A stretch of 42,629 bases of DNA, from NCBI RefSeq assembly GCF_000716715.1, contig NZ_JNYJ01000062.1, positions 1 through 42,629 of the forward strand, written 5' to 3'. The notes beneath the pieces were generated by a model. That model saw only the letters and a list, made by a program, of their open reading frames with translations, ran no database searches and was not told the origin of the DNA. Source of the DNA: Dactylosporangium aurantiacum. Lineage in GTDB: Bacteria > Actinomycetota > Actinomycetes > Mycobacteriales > Micromonosporaceae. Numbering within the stretch: position 1 is the stretch's first letter; every line of letters starts with the position of its first letter. Positions 1 to 7,755 of this stretch are shown in pieces. Position numbers and translations under genes: made by a program.

Positions 1-520
1 CGCCGCCGGACTCGCGGATCACGGGTGCGGACTCGCCGGTGATCGCGGACTCGTCGACCGAGGCGATGCCCTCGATGACGTCACCGTCGCCGGGGATGAC
101 CTGACCCGCCTCGACCACCACGAGGTCACCGGGGCGCAACCCGGCCGCCGGCACCTGCTCCTCGACCCGGTCGGGTCCGGTCAGGCGCCGGGCCGTCGTG
201 TCGGTCCGGGCCCGGCGCAGCGTCGCGGCCTGGGCCTTGCCGCGGCCCTCCGCGACCGCCTCGGCGAGGTTGGCGAACAGCACGGTGAGCCACAGCCAGG
301 CGGTGATCGCCCAGCCGAAGACGCTCGGGTGCAGTACGGCGAGGACGGTGGTGAAGACCGAGCCGGTCTCCACGATGAACATGACGGGGTTGCGCCACAG
401 CGTGGCCGGGTTGAGCTTGCGCAGGGCGTCGGGGACCGCGGCCCGCAGCTGCCGCACGTCGAGCAGGCCGCCGGCGACGCGGCGGGGCGGTGCGGCGGCC
501 GTGCCGTGCGCCGCGCTCAT
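1..520 (-). CDS. kdpB: Potassium-transporting P-type ATPase subunit KdpB, N-terminal part (runs off the window)
   Basis: Catalytic subunit of the high-affinity KdpFABC potassium pump in the cytoplasmic membrane. Only the first 173 codons are inside the window; the gene continues beyond base 1. The visible part carries the typical KdpB start region ([17 protein letters not shown], about residues 35-51), the first membrane helices, and the beginning of the actuator domain with [19 protein letters not shown] followed by the TGES loop (ITGESAPV). The phosphorylation domain lies outside. The ATG overlaps the kdpA stop as ATGA, which indicates translational coupling. The family assignment is secure; whether the complete gene is intact cannot be judged here. 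Confidence 0.95.
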   Translation of the reverse strand, partial: MSAAHGTAAAPPRRVAGGLLDVRQLRAAVPDALRKLNPATLWRNPVMFIVETGSVFTTVLAVLHPSVFGWAITAWLWLTVLFANLAEAVAEGRGKAQAATLRRARTDTTARRLTGPDRVEEQVPAAGLRPGDLVVVEAGQVIPGDGDVIEGIASVDESAITGESAPVIRESGG

Positions 521-2178
521 CGGACGCCCTCCGCGAGGGGGCCGAGGGCAAGGGCCGGTAGGTAGGTGAGGGCGACCACGATGAGCGTGACCGCGACGAC
601 CATGCCGATGAACAGGGGTTGGTACGTGCGTAACGTGCCGGACGTGGCCGCTACCGGGGTCTGCCGGGCGAGGGACCCGGCCAGGCCGAGGACGAGGACG
701 ATCGGCAGGAACCGGCCGAGCACCATGCACAGCCCTAGGGCCGTGTTGAAGAACGTGGTGTTCGCGCCGAGCCCGGCGAACGCGGAGCCGTTGTTGTTCG
801 CCGCCGACGTGAACGCGTACAGCACCTCGGACAGGCCGTGCGCGCCCGGGTTGGCCATCGACGCGCGGGCGGTCGCCGAGCCCATCGCGACCGCGGTGCC
901 GACGAGGACCAGGGCCGGGGTGACGAGCAGGTACAGCGACGCGAACTTGATCTCGCGGGCGCCGATCTTCTTGCCCAGGTACTCGGGGGTCCGCCCGACC
1001 ATCAAGCCGGCCACGAACACCGTCACGACGGCGAGGATGAGCATGCCGTACAGGCCGGACCCGACCCCGCCCGGCGCGACCTCGCCGAGCATCATGTCGA
1101 GCATCGTCACCATGCCGCCGAGCGACGTGTACGAGTCGTGGAACGAGTTCACCGCACCCGTCGACGTGAGCGTGGTGACCGCGGCGAAGGTCGCCGACTG
1201 GGACACCCCGAAGCGGGTCTCGGTGCCCTCGGTCGCCGCGCCGGCCGCGGTGGGCACGGTCCCGCCGTGCGCGAGCTGCAGCGCGTTGATCGCCGCCACG
1301 CTGCCGATGGCGAGGATCGCCATGACCGCGGTGATGGCGAGGCCCTGCCGTTTGTCGCCGACCATCCGGCCGAACATGCGGGGCAGGCTGAACGGGATGA
1401 GCAGGATCAGGAACACCTCGATCCAGTTGGTCCAGCCGGTCGGGTTCTCGAACGGGTGGGCGCTGTTGGCGTTGGAGAACCCACCACCGTTGGTGCCCAG
1501 CTCCTTGATCGCCTCCTGACCGGCGACCGGGCCGCCGGTGATCGTCTGGCCGGCGCCGGTCAGCGTGGTGACGTCGGTGCCGGCGCTGAGGTTCTGCACG
1601 ACACCACCGGCGATGAGCAGCAGCGCGGCGAGCACCGCGACCGGCAGCAGGACCCGCACGCAGATGCGCACCAGGTCCACCCAGAAATTGCCCAGCTGGT
1701 CGGTTCTGGAGCGGGCGAACCCTCGTACCAGCGCCACTGCGACGGCGATGCCGACTGCGGCGGAAGCGAAGTTCTGCACCGCCAGACCGGCCATCTGCAC
1801 CAGGTGGCCCATCGTGGACTCGCCCGAATAGGACTGCCAGTTGGTGTTCGTCACGAAGCTGACGGCCGTGTTCCACGCCTGGTCGGGTGCGACCGGCTCG
1901 AAGCCGAGCGACAGCCACAGATGCTGCTGGACACGCTGGAAGGCGTACAGGAACAGCACCGAGACCGCGGAGAACGCCAGGACGCTGCGCGCGTAGACAC
2001 CCCAGGACTGCTCACCGTCCGGATTCACCCCGACCGCGCGGTACAGCCACCGCTCCACCCTGGCGTGCCGGGCCGAGGTGACCGTGCGGTACAGGTGGTC
2101 GCCGAACGGCCGGTGCACCAGTGCCAGGGCCGCGACCAGCGAGGCGACGAACAGCACCCCGGCGACCGCCGGGCTCAT
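517..2178 (-). CDS. kdpA: Potassium-transporting ATPase subunit KdpA
   Basis: Ion-selective channel-like subunit of the Kdp pump; a multi-spanning membrane protein that binds potassium and passes it to KdpB. It has 553 residues, the usual family length. All four selectivity-filter regions are recognisable: [12 protein letters not shown] near residue 110, [21 protein letters not shown] near 230, [12 protein letters not shown] near 340 and [14 protein letters not shown] near 458. The ATG at 2178 overlaps the kdpF stop by four bases, and the stop overlaps the kdpB start, so kdpF-A-B are read as one coupled operon. No KdpD/KdpE sensor or regulator is inside the window. Confidence 0.98.
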   Translation of the reverse strand: MSPAVAGVLFVASLVAALALVHRPFGDHLYRTVTSARHARVERWLYRAVGVNPDGEQSWGVYARSVLAFSAVSVLFLYAFQRVQQHLWLSLGFEPVAPDQAWNTAVSFVTNTNWQSYSGESTMGHLVQMAGLAVQNFASAAVGIAVAVALVRGFARSRTDQLGNFWVDLVRICVRVLLPVAVLAALLLIAGGVVQNLSAGTDVTTLTGAGQTITGGPVAGQEAIKELGTNGGGFSNANSAHPFENPTGWTNWIEVFLILLIPFSLPRMFGRMVGDKRQGLAITAVMAILAIGSVAAINALQLAHGGTVPTAAGAATEGTETRFGVSQSATFAAVTTLTSTGAVNSFHDSYTSLGGMVTMLDMMLGEVAPGGVGSGLYGMLILAVVTVFVAGLMVGRTPEYLGKKIGAREIKFASLYLLVTPALVLVGTAVAMGSATARASMANPGAHGLSEVLYAFTSAANNNGSAFAGLGANTTFFNTALGLCMVLGRFLPIVLVLGLAGSLARQTPVAATSGTLRTYQPLFIGMVVAVTLIVVALTYLPALALGPLAEGVR

Positions 2179-2267
2179 CAGAACCGCTCCGGGAAGAGCA
2201 GGGCCGCGACCAGGAAGCCGGTCAACGCGACGGCGAGGACGAGACCGACGAGGTTCTCGGCGTTCAC
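2178..2267 (-). CDS. kdpF: Potassium-transporting ATPase small subunit KdpF
   Basis: 29-residue single-span membrane peptide that stabilises the KdpABC complex. The translation contains [19 protein letters not shown] and ends in PERF, the KdpF signature. The GTG start at 2267 has a GGAG about ten bases upstream, and the TGA overlaps the kdpA ATG. It is not preceded by an ATG in a better position. The starting GTG itself overlaps the stop of a still shorter upstream reading frame (see 2264-2323). Confidence 0.88.
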   Translation of the reverse strand: MNAENLVGLVLAVALTGFLVAALLFPERF

Positions 2268-2323
2268 AGCCGCTCCACCGCCCGCACCGCCAGGCCGAGG
2301 ACCGCGAACACCGCGATCGTCAG
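2264..2323 (-). CDS. Possible 19-residue membrane mini-ORF leading the kdp operon
   Basis: Upstream of kdpF is a short hydrophobic frame, [19 protein letters not shown], whose TGA overlaps the kdpF GTG (GTGA), the same coupling seen between kdpF, kdpA and kdpB. The frame is open only from a TGA at 2333-2335. It has no ATG, so the start would have to be a CTG (2323), an internal GTG, or another weak codon. It could be a genuine micro-subunit or leader peptide, or the remnant of a slightly longer gene. The evidence is the hydrophobic composition, the basic end and the coupled stop; no family is recognised. Confidence 0.3.
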   Translation of the reverse strand: MTIAVFAVLGLAVRAVERL

Positions 2324-2364
2324 CGCCGGCGTTCATCCGCACGATCACCCGGGGCGTGCCGTAT

Positions 2365-2380
2365 TGACAGATATCTGTTA
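2365..2380. promoter_or_regulatory. 16-bp near-perfect palindrome in the kdp/chitosanase divergent region
   Basis: TGACAGATATCTGTTA is palindromic except for one mismatched pair, with a perfect CAGATATCTG core, and is AT-rich against its surroundings. It overlaps a TTGACA (2364-2369) that would fit as the -35 box of the rightward promoter, with TCCTAT or a nearby hexamer as -10. The position suggests an operator for a dimeric repressor acting on the chitosanase gene, the kdp operon, or both. The regulator is unknown. Confidence 0.5.
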
Positions 2381-2431
2381 GTCAGGTTTCCTATCCGGTA
2401 CCCCCACCGCCCGACGACGTCTGGAGCCCTC

Positions 2432-3511
2432 ATGCGCAGACCTGTCCTGGCGCTCGCGTCGGTCGCCCTCTCCCTGGTCGCGACCGCCGCCTACGCGTTG
2501 ACCACCTCGTCCGCGGCGCTCGCCGCCGGACCCACCGCGAGCCAGCTGCTCGCCAAGACCCAGACCTGCGGTCAGGTCTCCAACGGCCGGTACGCCACCG
2601 ACGACGGCGGCGCCGAGACCGTCGCGATCTGCAAGAGCGGCTCCGCGTACTTCTGGACCGCCGACATGGACATCGACTGCGACGGCATCAGCACCTCCCG
2701 CTGCAACGCCTCGACGGACCCGTGGTACCAGGCGCAGACGTCGTTCACCACGTCGACCGGCGCCTACTTCACCTCCGACGTGACCCGCTACTACGTGATC
2801 CCGCTGCCCAGCAGCCGGTTCTCGTACTCGGCGAACGGCATCCGCGCGGGCAGCGTCGCGGCCGTGGTCTACAACGGCCGGGTGGCCTACGCGGTCTTCG
2901 CCGACGAGGGCCCGAGCAACATCATCGGCGAGGGCTCCTACGCCCTGGCCGTCGCGCTCGGCATCGACCCGAACCCGGCCAGCGGCGGCACCGCCGGCCC
3001 GGTCACGTTCATCGTCTTCCCCAGCAGCGTGCCGAGCCCGGTGGAGAACAACTCGACCATCGACGCGGTCGGCGCGGCCGCGGCCAGCGCCTGGGTCGGC
3101 GGCACCACGACACCGCCCACCACCCCGCCGGCCGGCACCACCGGGCCGATCTACGGCTACGGCGGCAAGTGCGTCGACGTGGCCGCCGCCAGCACCGCCA
3201 ACGGCACGGCGATCCAGCTGTACGACTGCAACGGCACCGCCGCGCAGTCCTGGACCCGCGCCACGGACGGCACCCTGCGGGCGCTCGGCAAGTGCATGGA
3301 CGTGACCGGCGCCGGCACCGCCAACGGCACCAAGGTGCAGCTCTACGACTGCAACGGCTCCGCCGCGCAGCGCTGGACCCGCACCGGCACGACCCTGGTC
3401 AACGCCGGCTCCGGCAAGTGCCTCGACGCGACCGGCCCCAGCTCGGCCAACGGCACCCGGCTGCAGATCTGGACCTGCACCGGCGCCGCGAACCAGTCCT
3501 GGACGTACTGA
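2432..3511 (+). CDS. Secreted chitosanase, glycoside hydrolase family 75, with C-terminal ricin-B lectin domain
   Basis: 359-residue exported enzyme predicted to hydrolyse chitosan. Residues 1 to about 32 form a signal peptide (basic start, hydrophobic stretch, ALAA cleavage region). The GH75-type catalytic domain follows to about residue 225, with the family-typical FWTADMDIDCDG and a VFADEGPSNIIGEGSYALA segment carrying the acidic residues expected to catalyse. A Thr/Pro linker (TTTPPTTPPAGTT) leads to a ricin-type beta-trefoil with three repeats, each containing GKC-D and a terminal SWT/RWT (QxW-like). The ATG at 2432 directly precedes the signal peptide. A strong hairpin follows the stop. 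The GH75 call rests on motif memory rather than a search. Confidence 0.85.
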   Translation: MRRPVLALASVALSLVATAAYALTTSSAALAAGPTASQLLAKTQTCGQVSNGRYATDDGGAETVAICKSGSAYFWTADMDIDCDGISTSRCNASTDPWYQAQTSFTTSTGAYFTSDVTRYYVIPLPSSRFSYSANGIRAGSVAAVVYNGRVAYAVFADEGPSNIIGEGSYALAVALGIDPNPASGGTAGPVTFIVFPSSVPSPVENNSTIDAVGAAAASAWVGGTTTPPTTPPAGTTGPIYGYGGKCVDVAAASTANGTAIQLYDCNGTAAQSWTRATDGTLRALGKCMDVTGAGTANGTKVQLYDCNGSAAQRWTRTGTTLVNAGSGKCLDATGPSSANGTRLQIWTCTGAANQSWTY

Positions 3512-3522
3512 CCGCGGGCCCG

Positions 3523-3554
3523 CACGGCCGGCCGGCACCGCGCGGCCGGCCGTG
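3523..3554 (+). terminator. Hairpin terminator after the chitosanase gene
   Basis: Perfect 12-bp stem (CACGGCCGGCCG and its complement) with an 8-base loop, starting 11 bases after the stop codon. There is no T-run, as is usual in high-GC actinobacteria. Confidence 0.65.
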
Positions 3555-3567
3555 TGATGATGCTGCC

Positions 3568-3849
3568 GTGCATCCACCGCCGCCACGCCCCTCACGGGTG
3601 TTCCGCGCCAACGACATCCTGAGCGGCCGGGTCAACCTCGACGGCTACCCGTTCCGCTACATCGTGCTCGGCCCGGCGATGTCGGTCTCGACGATGGTGG
3701 GGGCGGCGTTCAACCGGGCCGCCGGGGAGAACACGATGTTCGACGAGGTGCTGTCGGCGGTCGAGCTGCTGGAGACCCGCGGCTGGGAGCTGGTCAGCAT
3801 GGACCAGGGCTTCGTCGCCTGCCTGCGCCGGGTCGCCGTCGTGCGCTGA
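3568..3849 (+). CDS. Small conserved protein, DUF4177-like
   Basis: 93-residue protein with no signal peptide or membrane span. The central part reads FRANDILSGRVNLDGYPFRYIVLGPAMSVSTMVGAAFNRA and ends with a helix carrying LLETRGWELVSMDQG, which resembles the GWELV segment of DUF4177-type proteins. Its function is unknown. The start is uncertain: GTG at 3568 is used here, but a GTG at 3598 (VFRANDI) is in frame and would give a protein starting at the conserved part. It stands alone between the chitosanase and the IclR gene, and the terminator hairpin at 3523-3554 lies just upstream. Confidence 0.7.
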   Translation: MHPPPPRPSRVFRANDILSGRVNLDGYPFRYIVLGPAMSVSTMVGAAFNRAAGENTMFDEVLSAVELLETRGWELVSMDQGFVACLRRVAVVR

Positions 3850-3889
3850 CGCCGGCGCGACGGCCGGGCCCGGGGACCCGGACCCTGGG

Positions 3890-4705
3890 TCAGCGGCGGG
3901 CGGCGGCCGGGGCGTCGGCCTGGGGGCGGGACTGCCACAGCGCCCAGTCGGAGCTGATCGCGCCCGCGGCCCGCTGCAGGTGCGGCAGGTGCCGGTCCAG
4001 CAGCGTCTTCGTGCTGGTCTCCGCCGAGTTGACGGTGACGTTCATCGCGGCACGGACCTCGCCGCGGCCGTCGCGGATCGGCACCGCGACGGACCGGATG
4101 CCGGGCGCCAGCTCGTTGTCGGCGAGCGCCCAGCCGCGCGCGTTGACCTCCCGCAGCATCGCGTCGATCGTGGCCCGGCTGTGCCGCACCCACGGCTCGA
4201 TGCCCGAGCGGCTGGGCGTGGCGAGGACCGCGTCGAGCTCGTCCGGCGGCAGCGCGGCGAGCAGGACCTTGCCCTGGGAGGTGACGGCGGCGGGGAACCG
4301 GGTGCCGATCTGCACCCGCAGCGCGATGATCTTCGGCACCGCCACCCGCGCCAGGTAGACCACGTCCGAGCCGTCCAGCTGGGTGATCGACGACGACTCG
4401 CCGGTCGCGGCGACGAGCTGCTCCATGTGCGGGCGGGCCATGTCCCACAGCGACAGCGCACCGACATAGGCCATGCCCAGCTCCAGCACCCGCGGGGTCA
4501 GCTCGTGCCCGCCGGCCGCGGTGCGCACGTAACCGAGCTCCTCCAGGGTGAGCAGGATCCTCCGCGCGGTGGGGCGGGCCAGGCCGGTGGCCGCGGCGAC
4601 CTCGGCGAGGGTCATGCGCGGGCGGTCGGCATGGAACGCCCGGATCACGTCCAGCCCGCGGGCCAGGGCCTCGATGAAGTCCGGTCCTTCTCCGCGCTGT
4701 GCCAT
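3890..4705 (-). CDS. IclR-family transcriptional regulator (PcaR/PobR-like) of the LigAB cluster
   Basis: 271-residue DNA-binding regulator. The N-terminal winged helix-turn-helix (TLAEVAAATGLARPTARRILLTLEELGYV, about residues 30-60) is followed by an effector-binding domain (from about residue 85) typical of IclR regulators of aromatic catabolism. GPDFIEALARGLDVIRAF at the start is characteristic of the Pca/Pob regulator branch. It is the last gene of the minus-strand operon, 57 bases after the oxidoreductase gene. A TGTCCGC half-site lies 22 bases upstream of its start and recurs as a palindrome at the operon head, suggesting self-regulation. The effector is probably a pathway substrate or intermediate, which is inference. 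Confidence 0.93.
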   Translation of the reverse strand: MAQRGEGPDFIEALARGLDVIRAFHADRPRMTLAEVAAATGLARPTARRILLTLEELGYVRTAAGGHELTPRVLELGMAYVGALSLWDMARPHMEQLVAATGESSSITQLDGSDVVYLARVAVPKIIALRVQIGTRFPAAVTSQGKVLLAALPPDELDAVLATPSRSGIEPWVRHSRATIDAMLREVNARGWALADNELAPGIRSVAVPIRDGRGEVRAAMNVTVNSAETSTKTLLDRHLPHLQRAAGAISSDWALWQSRPQADAPAAARR

Positions 4706-4726
4706 CGCCGCCTCAACTGTCGTGGT

Positions 4727-4733
4727 TGTCCGC
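4727..4733. promoter_or_regulatory. TGTCCGC half-site upstream of the IclR gene
   Basis: The sequence GGTTGTCCGCC between the oxidoreductase stop and the IclR start contains the same TGTCCGC half-site that forms the palindrome at 8903-8918. It is a weak candidate operator on its own and is supported only by recurrence. Confidence 0.3.
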
Positions 4734-4762
4734 CCAGCGAGCCTAGCCCGCGCGGCGAACGG

Positions 4763-5728
4763 TTATGGGACTACCACCAGGCGCCGGGCCGCCGTCCCGG
4801 CCGCCTGGGCCGCCCAGGCGGCGCCGACGCCGTCCAACGGCACCGGCTCGTGGTCGACGACGAGCCGGCCGGCGATCGCGTGGCCGGCCAGGTACCGCAT
4901 CGTGGCGGCCTTCTCCTCGGCGCTCAGCTCGGTGTTGGTGTAGCCGAGCACCCGCAGCGAGCCGCTGCGCAGCGTCGCGGAGTCCAGCGGCGCGACCTCC
5001 CCGGCGGCGCTGCCCAGGTTGACCAGGCGGCCGCCGCGGCGCAGCGTGCGCAGCGCGGCCGCGGCCGGGACCCCGAACAGCGGGTCGAGCACCAGGTCGA
5101 CCGGTCCGTCGGTGGCCTCCTGCAGCCGCCGGGCGAGCGCCGGGACGTCGTCGGTGTCGTGCAGCGCGACGACGGCGTCGGCGCCGAGCGCGGCGGCGCG
5201 GTCCCGGGCCGCCCCGGACCGGCAGGCGGCGACGACCCGGCGGGCGCCGGCGATGCGGGCCAGCTGGATCGCCGCCTGACCGACGACCCCGCCGCCGCCG
5301 AGGACGAGCACCTGCTCCCCCGGCCGCAGCTCGCCGCGCCAGGTCAGGGCCTGCCAGGCGGCGACCGCCGACAGCCCGAGGGCCGCGACGAGCCGGTGGT
5401 CGGCGCCGGCCGGCAGCCGGACCACGGTCGACGCGGGCACGGTGACCCGCTCGGCCATGCTGCCGTCGCCGGGGCGCATCCCGGCGTCGGTGGGGAACCA
5501 CACGGCGGTGCCGTCGGGCAGCGTGCCGACGCCCTGCACGCCGGGGACGTACGGCACGGCCGGCGCGCCGAAGTACGACGTGCCGGACGCGCACAGCACG
5601 TCCAGCGGGGTGATGGGCGCGGCGGTCACCGTCACGGTGACGGTGACGGCGCCGTCCCCGGGCGGCGGCGCCGGTCGCTCCACGACGACCGGCGGCTGCC
5701 CGCACGCGATGATCGTGGCGGCGCGCAT
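4763..5728 (-). CDS. Zinc-independent quinone oxidoreductase-like protein (MDR superfamily)
   Basis: 321-residue medium-chain dehydrogenase/reductase. It has the GroES-like N-terminal half and a Rossmann half with VLGGGGVVGQAAIQLAR (about residues 135-151) for NADPH. The zinc-binding residues of alcohol dehydrogenases are not evident, so a zinc-less reductase (quinone or enoyl reductase type) is most likely. It is translationally coupled to the LigA gene (ATGA overlap) and lies inside the dioxygenase operon, so it may reduce a ring-cleavage product or quinone. The substrate is unknown. Near the N-terminus the gene encodes a VTVTVTVT run from a perfect DNA inverted repeat (5625-5647). The ATG at 5728 is chosen because it overlaps the upstream stop. 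Confidence 0.85.
   Translation of the reverse strand: MRAATIIACGQPPVVVERPAPPPGDGAVTVTVTVTAAPITPLDVLCASGTSYFGAPAVPYVPGVQGVGTLPDGTAVWFPTDAGMRPGDGSMAERVTVPASTVVRLPAGADHRLVAALGLSAVAAWQALTWRGELRPGEQVLVLGGGGVVGQAAIQLARIAGARRVVAACRSGAARDRAAALGADAVVALHDTDDVPALARRLQEATDGPVDLVLDPLFGVPAAAALRTLRRGGRLVNLGSAAGEVAPLDSATLRSGSLRVLGYTNTELSAEEKAATMRYLAGHAIAGRLVVDHEPVPLDGVGAAWAAQAAGTAARRLVVVP
5625..5647. repeat. Perfect inverted repeat inside the oxidoreductase gene
   Basis: Arms GTCACCGTCAC and GTGACGGTGAC are separated by one base; they encode the alternating Val-Thr run. In mRNA this could fold, but a simple GTGACG repeat is an equally good explanation. Confidence 0.5.
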
Positions 5729-6090
5729 CAGGTCGCGATGTCCGGGTACGGCAGGTCGAAGTGGGCGAGCCGGGCACCGTACTGCTTCTGGTACGCGAGC
5801 GGCTCGTCGTGGTCGCGCTCGAACATCGCGATGAACAGCGTCAGCGCGAGGAACGGGTGCGCGCCGAGGGCGAACAGCGCGACGTGGTCGTGCCCGGCGA
5901 GGGCGGCCCGCTCCTCGTCGGTGAAGCGCTGCCAGGTGCCCGTCTCGCCGCTGTGGCAGTTGAGCAGCGCGTTGGCGACGTGCTCCTCCCACCACCGCAC
6001 GGTGCCGGCCGGGTCTTCGCGGTAGCGTTCGACCAGCTCCGGGTCGCGGTCCACGGTGTACAAGAATTTGTCCAGCAGGTACTTGCTCAT
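5728..6090 (-). CDS. ligA: Extradiol dioxygenase small (alpha) subunit, LigA family
   Basis: 120-residue protein of the LigA family, the small subunit of protocatechuate 4,5-dioxygenase-type enzymes. It is mostly alpha-helical and covers the active site of LigB. The family pattern is visible: LLDKFLY near the start, PELVERYREDP, and ERAALAGHDHVALFALGAHPFL in the second half. Both ends are coupled: its ATG overlaps the LigB stop and its stop overlaps the oxidoreductase start. It is a separate subunit, as in Sphingobium LigAB, rather than fused as in GalA/DesB-type gallate dioxygenases. The ring-cleavage substrate could be protocatechuate or another dihydroxylated acid. Confidence 0.9.
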   Translation of the reverse strand: MSKYLLDKFLYTVDRDPELVERYREDPAGTVRWWEEHVANALLNCHSGETGTWQRFTDEERAALAGHDHVALFALGAHPFLALTLFIAMFERDHDEPLAYQKQYGARLAHFDLPYPDIAT

Positions 6091-6950
6091 GCCGGCGCTC
6101 CCTGCGGGTACCAGGTGAAGTAGGCCTCCATCGTGTGGAACAGGTCGTAGGTGTCGACGTAGTCGGCCTTCCTGCCGTCCCCGGCGACGCCCATCATGAG
6201 CATGAAGTCCATGAACCCGTGGGTGGCGTTGCCCGGCGCGTGCAGGCTGTCCAGCGTCACCTCGGCGAGGCAGCCGTCGAGGTCGCCGTCGGCGATCCAC
6301 TGCACGGCGCGGCGGTCGAACTCGGGGTCGGGGCCGTGCGGGCCGAACTGGCGGGGCCCGCCCAGCTCCAGCGACAGGTGCCCGGTGCCGACGACGGCGA
6401 CGCGCAGGTCGCTCGGCCACGACTCGACCAGCTGCCGGATGGTGCGGCCCAGCTGCACGAAGCGTTTCGGCTGCGGCAGCGGCGGGGCGAAGATGTTGGT
6501 GTAGATCGGCACGATCGGCAGGTCCGCCTCGGGCCGCAGCGTGATGATCGGGCAGGTGATGCTGTGGTCGATCCGCAGCTCGTTGCTGAAGGCCAGGTCG
6601 AAGCCGGCGTCGAGGCCCTCGCGCAGCACGTGCGCCGACAGGTCCTCCTGGCCGCGCAGCGTCATGCGCGGCAGCCCGAACTCGCGCTCCTCGTTGTACC
6701 AGTTGGCGTCGTAGAAGGGCGCCTTGCCGACCAGGAACTGCGGCATGTTGTCCAGCCACAGCTGGTGGAAGTGGTCGGAGCCGACCATGACGAGCACGTC
6801 CGGAGCGGCCCGGGTCAGCGTCTCGCGGAACGCGGTGACCTTGCGCACCCACTCGTCGGCGAACGGCGGGCGGTCCTCTCCGGTGGCGGTGCTGGCCTTG
6901 TAGTAGAACGGGTGATGCGTCGAGGCGATGACCGCGACGACCTGGGCCAT
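6087..6950 (-). CDS. ligB: Class III extradiol dioxygenase catalytic (beta) subunit, LigB family
   Basis: 287-residue iron(II) ring-cleaving dioxygenase. Metal and catalytic positions typical of LigB are visible: STHHP near residue 12, GSDHFH near residue 60, and GTGHLSLEL around residue 190, the latter matching the catalytic-histidine region of LigB. The length equals that of classical LigB (about 300). It is paired with LigA in a coupled operon. The expected reaction is extradiol (4,5-type) cleavage of a catecholic acid. No LigC dehydrogenase, LigI lactonase, LigJ hydratase or LigK aldolase is next to it, so the usual downstream steps must be elsewhere or replaced, possibly by the CoA-transferase and lyase encoded upstream. 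Confidence 0.92.
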   Translation of the reverse strand: MAQVVAVIASTHHPFYYKASTATGEDRPPFADEWVRKVTAFRETLTRAAPDVLVMVGSDHFHQLWLDNMPQFLVGKAPFYDANWYNEEREFGLPRMTLRGQEDLSAHVLREGLDAGFDLAFSNELRIDHSITCPIITLRPEADLPIVPIYTNIFAPPLPQPKRFVQLGRTIRQLVESWPSDLRVAVVGTGHLSLELGGPRQFGPHGPDPEFDRRAVQWIADGDLDGCLAEVTLDSLHAPGNATHGFMDFMLMMGVAGDGRKADYVDTYDLFHTMEAYFTWYPQGAPA

Positions 6951-6963
6951 GACGCGGGTCCTT

Positions 6964-7755
6964 TCACTCGGTGGGGGTGACGTAGCGGGCGTTGCGGTCC
7001 ACGGTGCGGTAGATCTCCAGGCCGAGGCCGGTGCGGCGCTCCTCGGCGAGGTGGCCCAGCAGGCCGGCGGCGCGGGCCAGCAGAGCGAAGCCGCGCAGCA
7101 GCTGCACCGGCAGGCCCAGGTCGGCCAGGGCGGCGCCGCAGACCCCGGCACCGTTGAGCGGCAGCGTACGGCCCAGGATCGCCGGATGGGCCCGGCCGAT
7201 CGCCTCGAACAGCCGCAGGTGCGGCCCGCGCAGGCCCTCCTCCCCGGCGATGCGCAGCAGCACCGGGGTGCGCGGGTCCTGGACCTTGTGCACGGGGTGG
7301 CCGAGACCGGGCAGCAACCGGCCGGCGGCGCGGCGGGCGGTGATCGCCCCGGCGGCGACCGCGTCCCAGCCGGCGTCGTCGGCGGGCAGCTCGGGCAGGT
7401 CGGCGAGGACCTCGTGCAGGAAGACGCCGCAGTCCTCGGTGACCCCGAGGAAGCGGGAGCCGCCGCCGAGCAGCCCGGCGGCGAGGGCACCCTGCAGCGC
7501 CTCGGGCGCGCTGGCGTAGGTGAGCCGGGCCGCGATCGCGGTCGGCGTGAAGCCGTGGTCGGCGAGGGCGACGAGGACCGCCTCGAACACCCTGGTCTCC
7601 CCCGGCGTCGGGCGGCGGCCGGCGACGAGCCAGTAGGCCAGCTCGCCGAAGCCGACCCGGCCCATGAGGTCGGCGGCGAGGTCCTGGCCGAGCAGCGTGA
7701 TGCGCTCGGCGTCGGACGTGCCGATGGAGGTGGGGAAGCTCAGCTCTTCAGCCAT
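6964..7755 (-). CDS. Citryl-CoA lyase-like protein (short citrate synthase family)
   Basis: 263-residue member of the citrate synthase superfamily, much shorter than a citrate synthase (about 430) and similar in size to the lyase portion of ATP-citrate lyase or to free citryl-CoA lyase. GLGHPVHK (about residues 146-153) corresponds to the conserved catalytic-histidine segment GxGHxVxK. The first histidine motif (LHGGA) is replaced by LLGGGSRFLG. The predicted chemistry is aldol-type cleavage of a CoA thioester into an acyl-CoA plus a 2-oxo acid. The start ATG at 7755 overlaps the end of the CoA-transferase gene by 16 bases, so the two are coupled and probably sequential: CoA transfer, then cleavage. 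The true substrate is unknown. Confidence 0.82.
   Translation of the reverse strand: MAEELSFPTSIGTSDAERITLLGQDLAADLMGRVGFGELAYWLVAGRRPTPGETRVFEAVLVALADHGFTPTAIAARLTYASAPEALQGALAAGLLGGGSRFLGVTEDCGVFLHEVLADLPELPADDAGWDAVAAGAITARRAAGRLLPGLGHPVHKVQDPRTPVLLRIAGEEGLRGPHLRLFEAIGRAHPAILGRTLPLNGAGVCGAALADLGLPVQLLRGFALLARAAGLLGHLAEERRTGLGLEIYRTVDRNARYVTPTE

Noticed and set aside
838..2367. Long plus-strand frame opposite kdpA
   Set aside because: Arg/His/Gly-rich composition typical of the antisense frame of a high-GC gene; kdpA on the other strand is unmistakable.
5728..6950. Naming the dioxygenase specifically as protocatechuate 4,5-dioxygenase
   Set aside because: LigAB relatives act on several dihydroxy acids and the usual downstream genes are absent, so only the family name is given.
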